The notes under the pieces were generated by a model. The model had not been told where the DNA came from. It searched no databases and was given only the letters and a program-made list of their open reading frames with translations. Positions 59,527-64,000 of a stretch of 64,000 nt of DNA are shown here, piece after piece. The translations under genes were made by a program, and so were the position numbers. Source of the stretch: Malus domestica (Eukaryota > Streptophyta > Magnoliopsida > Rosales > Rosaceae); the NCBI RefSeq assembly GCF_042453785.1, contig NC_091675.1, positions 4,290,501-4,354,500 of the forward strand. Reading direction: 5' to 3'. Position 1 is the stretch's first letter, and each line of letters starts with the position of its first letter.

Positions 59527-61510
59527 ATCCATTCAATCCAATGGTCAACACAAACTAGGTGGTCCATACTGTATCATTAGATGCACAAAATGGTAGAGAG
59601 GAGTTCCTGGTTGTGGGCTGTTGCCAGGTGTCGGGGTTATAATTCGGACATCGGGTGGTCCATACTCCATGGTGTTTACGAGCAATGAGAATCGATTCTC
59701 AATAGAAAGCGTGTAGGTTTAGGGTAAGGGCTAGCAGTGTCATGGTCCAAATCCATATGATATACGGGTCCCATCTAATCCTTTGCTTTTCAAGAAGGAT
59801 TTACATGGAACATTTTTATTGTCACGTGATGTTTAGATCTAATAATATATTATTATGTTCGATTTTTTTTTTACACAACAATAAATTATTATTACATCGA
59901 AACACTCTTATAACAGTCAACTTGTTTCATATCATATAGTTTTCTCGGCCATTTTCTTATTGCCTCCTCCCTTCTCCTCATTGTTAAAGCTTATCTCCCA
60001 CTTTATAAATCTCATGAAGTTAATTAAATTTATTTTATACATGAATAATTTACTATTAATCACATCCATATTTTTGCATAAAATCGGCTCTGACAATTAT
60101 TAGACTATACAATTAATTAAATTAATGACAATATCAATGTTAATTGACAACGAATTTTTGAAACTTCATAGAAATTCTGACAGTCGTCCTTTAAAAAAAA
60201 TACTACATACATTCTGCTTTAGGAGATATTTTTCAGTGTGATTGGTATACGGGATGGTACACTACTTGTCACTAAACAAATGGTGGATATGTGTGGTAAA
60301 AAGTTAATACCTTAAAAAATGTCATTTCTCACCATTCATATCAAAACACATGATGAATCACTTGTGTTCATGTCACAACTAAAAATTTCTCTTACTTTAG
60401 ATGAGTTTCTGAGAACCAGCTGAAGTCTTATCCCATATCTCAACTGAACCCTACTAATTAATTTATATAGCTAGCTAGCTCCCACTGCATGCTGATTCGT
60501 TTTAAGGATTGGCTCTGTAGCTATTGAATCATCATAGAGAATCAAGTTAACACGTGCCCGATAAATTAATATATAATCCTTGGAAAACTAATCATTCATA
60601 CATTTTGTATGATTTCATATAATTGACAGTTTGTCAACATAACATATTATATAGTTTACGTATAATATATAGATTGCTAATTAATTTTCTGTTTTTATCC
60701 TATAGCGCTTCCACTCTTAAAACCTAAATATTTGAGTGCTAATTTAACTTTGACCTGCAGAAAAGTTATATATACGTGTGATTTTCCCAACACTAATACA
60801 ACACAAAGCAGTAAATTAGCTAGATTGATTATTTAAAACAAGTGATTAAGGCAGGGACAGAAAGGGTTGGTGTGTGGTTTATTTTCTATCCATTAAACTT
60901 GTCTTATTTAGCATAATCACACGCGTTATATAGTGAAGTACAGCTCAACCGCAAGATTTGTTCTTGATTCTCTGGCACTGAAACTGCAATTATTTTCTAC
61001 AGATTCTGTCTTAGAAAAAATAATCTAAAACTAGAACTCGTGAGTTTAATATCCAATTCAAGTTGACCACATAAAAATTAAAATATCAATTATTCATGCA
61101 AAAGAAGAGCTTTTTTTTTTTTTTTTTTTTGAAATAGAAACTATCATGATGAGCTGCCTGAAAACGATCTAGATAGAGATTATTTATTATATTTAAGAAA
61201 CTTTAACGATACGAGTAAAATTTTATTAATAATGTAAACTAGAAAGAATGCTGATATCTCCACCATTTTATCTTATTTTCCCACTTATATCTTAATAAAC
61301 AATTTATTTACAAGTTTACCTCTTAACAAAATGACAAATAAGGACAAGAAGTTGTTCAAAGTTCAATCTTTGATTTTTACTGTTCTTACTTTGCTCTCTC
61401 AGCTCCTTTTCATCCCCTTTCCCTCACAATATTATCCTCCTTTTTTCTTTTTTCCCCATCTGATTTTTTTCCCTTTCTAAATGTTTTCCCCATCTGGGTT
61501 GTTTTGTGAA
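59527..61510. other. Intergenic DNA without recognised genes
   Basis: AT-rich, with a 22-base T run near 61111. No gene or RNA is recognised. Confidence 0.45.
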
Positions 61511-61833
61511 AGCCAAATGACGCTACTTATGTTAGTGTGCTTTCTTCCTGTGCTAATTTGGATGGGTTGGGATCTATTTATTGGAGAAAGCAAATCCATA
61601 GGCATGTTATTTGGAATGAGATTGAATTGAATGCGTTTTTGGGGACTGCGTTGGTGGATCTTTACAGGAAGACTGGTTGTTTGATAGCGCTGGATACGTG
61701 TTCCAGCAAATGGTAGTTAAAAAAATGTGTACTTGGAATGCGATGATTTCTGCACTTTCTTTGAGAATGAGGCTTTGGACTTGTTTGAAAAAATGAAGAC
61801 CGAGAGGTTGCCGTCGAGTTGCGTTGTGTTGTA
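61511..61833 (+). pseudogene. Pentatricopeptide-repeat (PPR) protein gene fragment
   Basis: The plus strand reads KPNDATYVSVLSSCANLDGL, KQIHRHVIWNEIELNAFLGT and ALVDLYRKTGC. After a frame change it continues FQQMVVKKMCTWNAMISALS, and after another NEALDLFEKMKTERLPSSC. These are consecutive PPR motifs of the PLS subclass (VLSSCANL, KQIHxHVI, TALVDLYxKxG, TWNAMIS, ALxLFEKM). Proteins of this class bind organellar RNA. About 105 codons remain, with at least two frameshifts and no start, so it is a relic. The parent gene is not in the window. Confidence 0.78.
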
Positions 61834-64000
61834 AGGGGTTGGGTGGTAGTTGGGTTGAGTGATTTTTTTTAGTTTATTTCTTTCAATTTCTGCAAAATAG
61901 TAGAATATGTAAAGGACATTTTAGAAATATAGGTGGGTGGAGAAGGAGTGTTTTAATTTTTTTTAACTTTTTTGAGGGGTGATAATATAAGATGGGGTGG
62001 GTCTAGTAGCTCTAAAAAAAATTACATTTAATCGAAAGGATATAAACCTAATTCGTCATAATACCACAAAAAAAAACATAAACATTATCTTCAAAAACAA
62101 AAACAAAAAAAACAGGAAAAGGACATCAAACCTAATCCCTCCAGAACAAAACCTAAAAAATAATAATATGCAAAACTAAAAACAAGAAAAGAACAAAAAA
62201 AGGAACTAGATAGTGACGAATCAACGCGGTTTTGTAATATGTCATATTTTCTGCTAGATGAGACCTGTGTGACCATGGGAAATAAATTTTACTTTTATTT
62301 ATTTATTTTTCTAATTTATGTAGAAGTTGTTGGGGGTTTTTTTTTTTTCGGCCTTGAGGGGTACTTTTTTGTGTGCAGTTTAATTTAGATAACTTGATCG
62401 ACAAAAAAAAAATTTAGATAACTTGAATTATAGTATGTAAGTTGAGAGATTTTTCGATCCATCTAGTACACAAGTACATGACATTTTAGTATAATGTGTG
62501 GATTTTTACTTTATTAGTATACCTTAGAAAGCATATCAATTGTCTTCTACTTTCAACATGTAGAATAATATACCACCTGATTTGTGTTCTTGATACCTCT
62601 AAAAATGCATGATGTTGGTGATGATGTGTTTCGAAAATATCGAAAATATTAAGTACCTTTTGAATTGCTAGTTGAATGTTTTCAACAAAGTTATTCCCAT
62701 TATCCTTACGTAAACACGCACTTAATGGTAACAAATAGTAGTTTAGTTTTAACCATTTTAATTTGGGTCTATAGATGTATACAATAATAGCAAAAAATTT
62801 ACTAATACATGTCACTCTGCTCAATTTCAACCGATTGAGTTAATAATGGGGGCAAAAGCACCCGAATAAGGAGAAAAAAAAAACAATGGTCAAATTGATT
62901 ACACAATAAGTACGCTAAATGAGATGTTCATCCAAATACGTAATTGTATTGAGGTATCAAAACCAGCATTTTCTTCATTCAGGAAACTCTTTACATGATG
63001 TTGGGACTGCATCTCTTATATAACTTTGGATAAGCAGAAAGTTCCTAGCTGCTATTGCATGCATGCATGGCCACCTTCCAAGCACACCTAATTTTGTGAA
63101 CATACATATGCCACTTGTGCATTTGTCTTTCTTGTTTTGCTTAAGAAAGAAGTTCTTAAGAAGGCATAGAGGTTTAGCTTAATTTAGCTCTTGTATGATG
63201 GGAATGCATATATATAGTCAGTTTTTTAGAGTGGAAGAATTCGTGTCTTGAAAACAATTAAGAGTGACGGAATCCTAACATGTGATTTGACAAAAGAAAA
63301 AGAGAATATTAGATATGAGAGAGAGAGGGGGATATGTTAAGAGTTGTGCTATTTATATTTTATACACATTTTTTTAATTTTTACATATTTATTTTTATTT
63401 TTTCCATACCCTCTTAATTTTCGGTTGTTAAAACGAATGAATTGAAGTAGATCAAAATACATGAATTAATAAAGAGTATGTAAATAGTTAAAATTGATGT
63501 GTGAATATCATGTCCTTATAATAATTGGGTACAAGAGACGAGCGAAAGGGAAGGGGGCACGTGGTTTTGTAGTACAAGATGATAGAGGTCCTTTGTCTGA
63601 AAACCCTGACTGCCATGTGGAAACCACATGAAGTGAGGAGCAGTTTGTTCCCCGGCCACACTGATCATTTGTATGACTTTACGGGCTTAGAAAAGGCCCC
63701 AATGTATACCTGGTGACAACCAACATGGCTCCCACGTTCACTTACTGATATTTATGCCCTCATGCAGCATACCTTCATCTTATATATATCTCATTTCGTA
63801 AATCAAACGCACACGCCAGTTTGTTAAGTCTTAATTAACTAGATTTTTCCATGCAGTTAAGTCTACTAATTAGTACTTAATTATTAGAAATGAGCCAAAT
63901 GATTGGTACTATAAGCAGAATATGTTTTCCTCAGTAGCATTGAAGACTTACGTACACTAATGGAGCTATATATAAAGACTGATCGATGATGATAGCAAAG
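61834..64000. other. Intergenic DNA to the window end
   Basis: No gene is recognised. A/T runs occur near 62065-62120 and 62337. The end may be the upstream region of a gene beyond the window. Confidence 0.4.

Noticed and set aside
62486..62830. 114-codon minus-strand open frame
   Set aside because: AT-rich, with no motifs, no promoter and no splice context.

Overview
The window is nuclear DNA of a dicot plant. Its genes are spliced with GT..AG introns, it is AT-rich, and transposable-element debris fills much of the space between genes. The ACC synthase pair, the RTE-type LINE tails and the repeat style look most like Rosaceae, probably the apple/pear tribe. That placement is inference from remembered sequences; no search was run.

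Layout. (1) 1-5985, minus strand: the 5' three exons of a very large NO VEIN/sacsin-like GHKL ATPase gene that runs off the window start and carries one apparent frameshift near 1860. (2) 6.3-9.7 kb: nested DNA transposons, namely a Mutator-type MITE with a 9-bp target duplication and a 1.8-kb hAT-like element sitting inside an older repeat. (3) 9.96-12.72 kb, plus strand: a decayed, internally deleted and inverted copy of the same ATPase gene, followed by a 75-bp fragment of plastid atpH. (4) 18.3-19.9 kb: a complete three-exon R2R3-MYB gene of the MYB36/RAX type (subgroup 14). (5) 22-27 kb: repeats and long-inverted-repeat elements. (6) 27.36-28.14 kb: a broken gene for an unidentified, probably plastid-targeted membrane protein. 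(7) 28.6-33.3 kb, minus strand: an intact ten-exon OSCA/CSC1-type mechanosensitive or osmosensitive channel gene. (8) 35-48.2 kb: two copies of an unusual non-autonomous element that encodes a 224-residue coiled-coil protein and carries 64-bp minisatellites, together with an array of long palindromes and RTE-LINE fragments. (9) 48.6-55.8 kb, minus strand: two tandem ACC synthase genes, the first killed by a 10-nt deletion and the second intact. A Mutator remnant with a hAT MITE nested in it lies between them. (10) 57.1-58.6 kb: a well preserved 1.5-kb Mutator-like element with very long inverted ends. (11) 59.3-64 kb: another MITE, a pentatricopeptide-repeat gene fragment and otherwise empty AT-rich DNA.

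The intact host genes (ATPase, MYB, OSCA, ACC synthase) are unrelated in function and do not form a cluster. The connecting theme is duplication followed by transposon invasion: the ATPase and ACC synthase genes each have a broken local copy. The best candidate for something undescribed is the coiled-coil-ORF element. Its two copies are collinear over a 675-nt reading frame without a single indel, each with a promoter-like TATA and a polyadenylation signal. The palindrome array beside the first copy is the second candidate.
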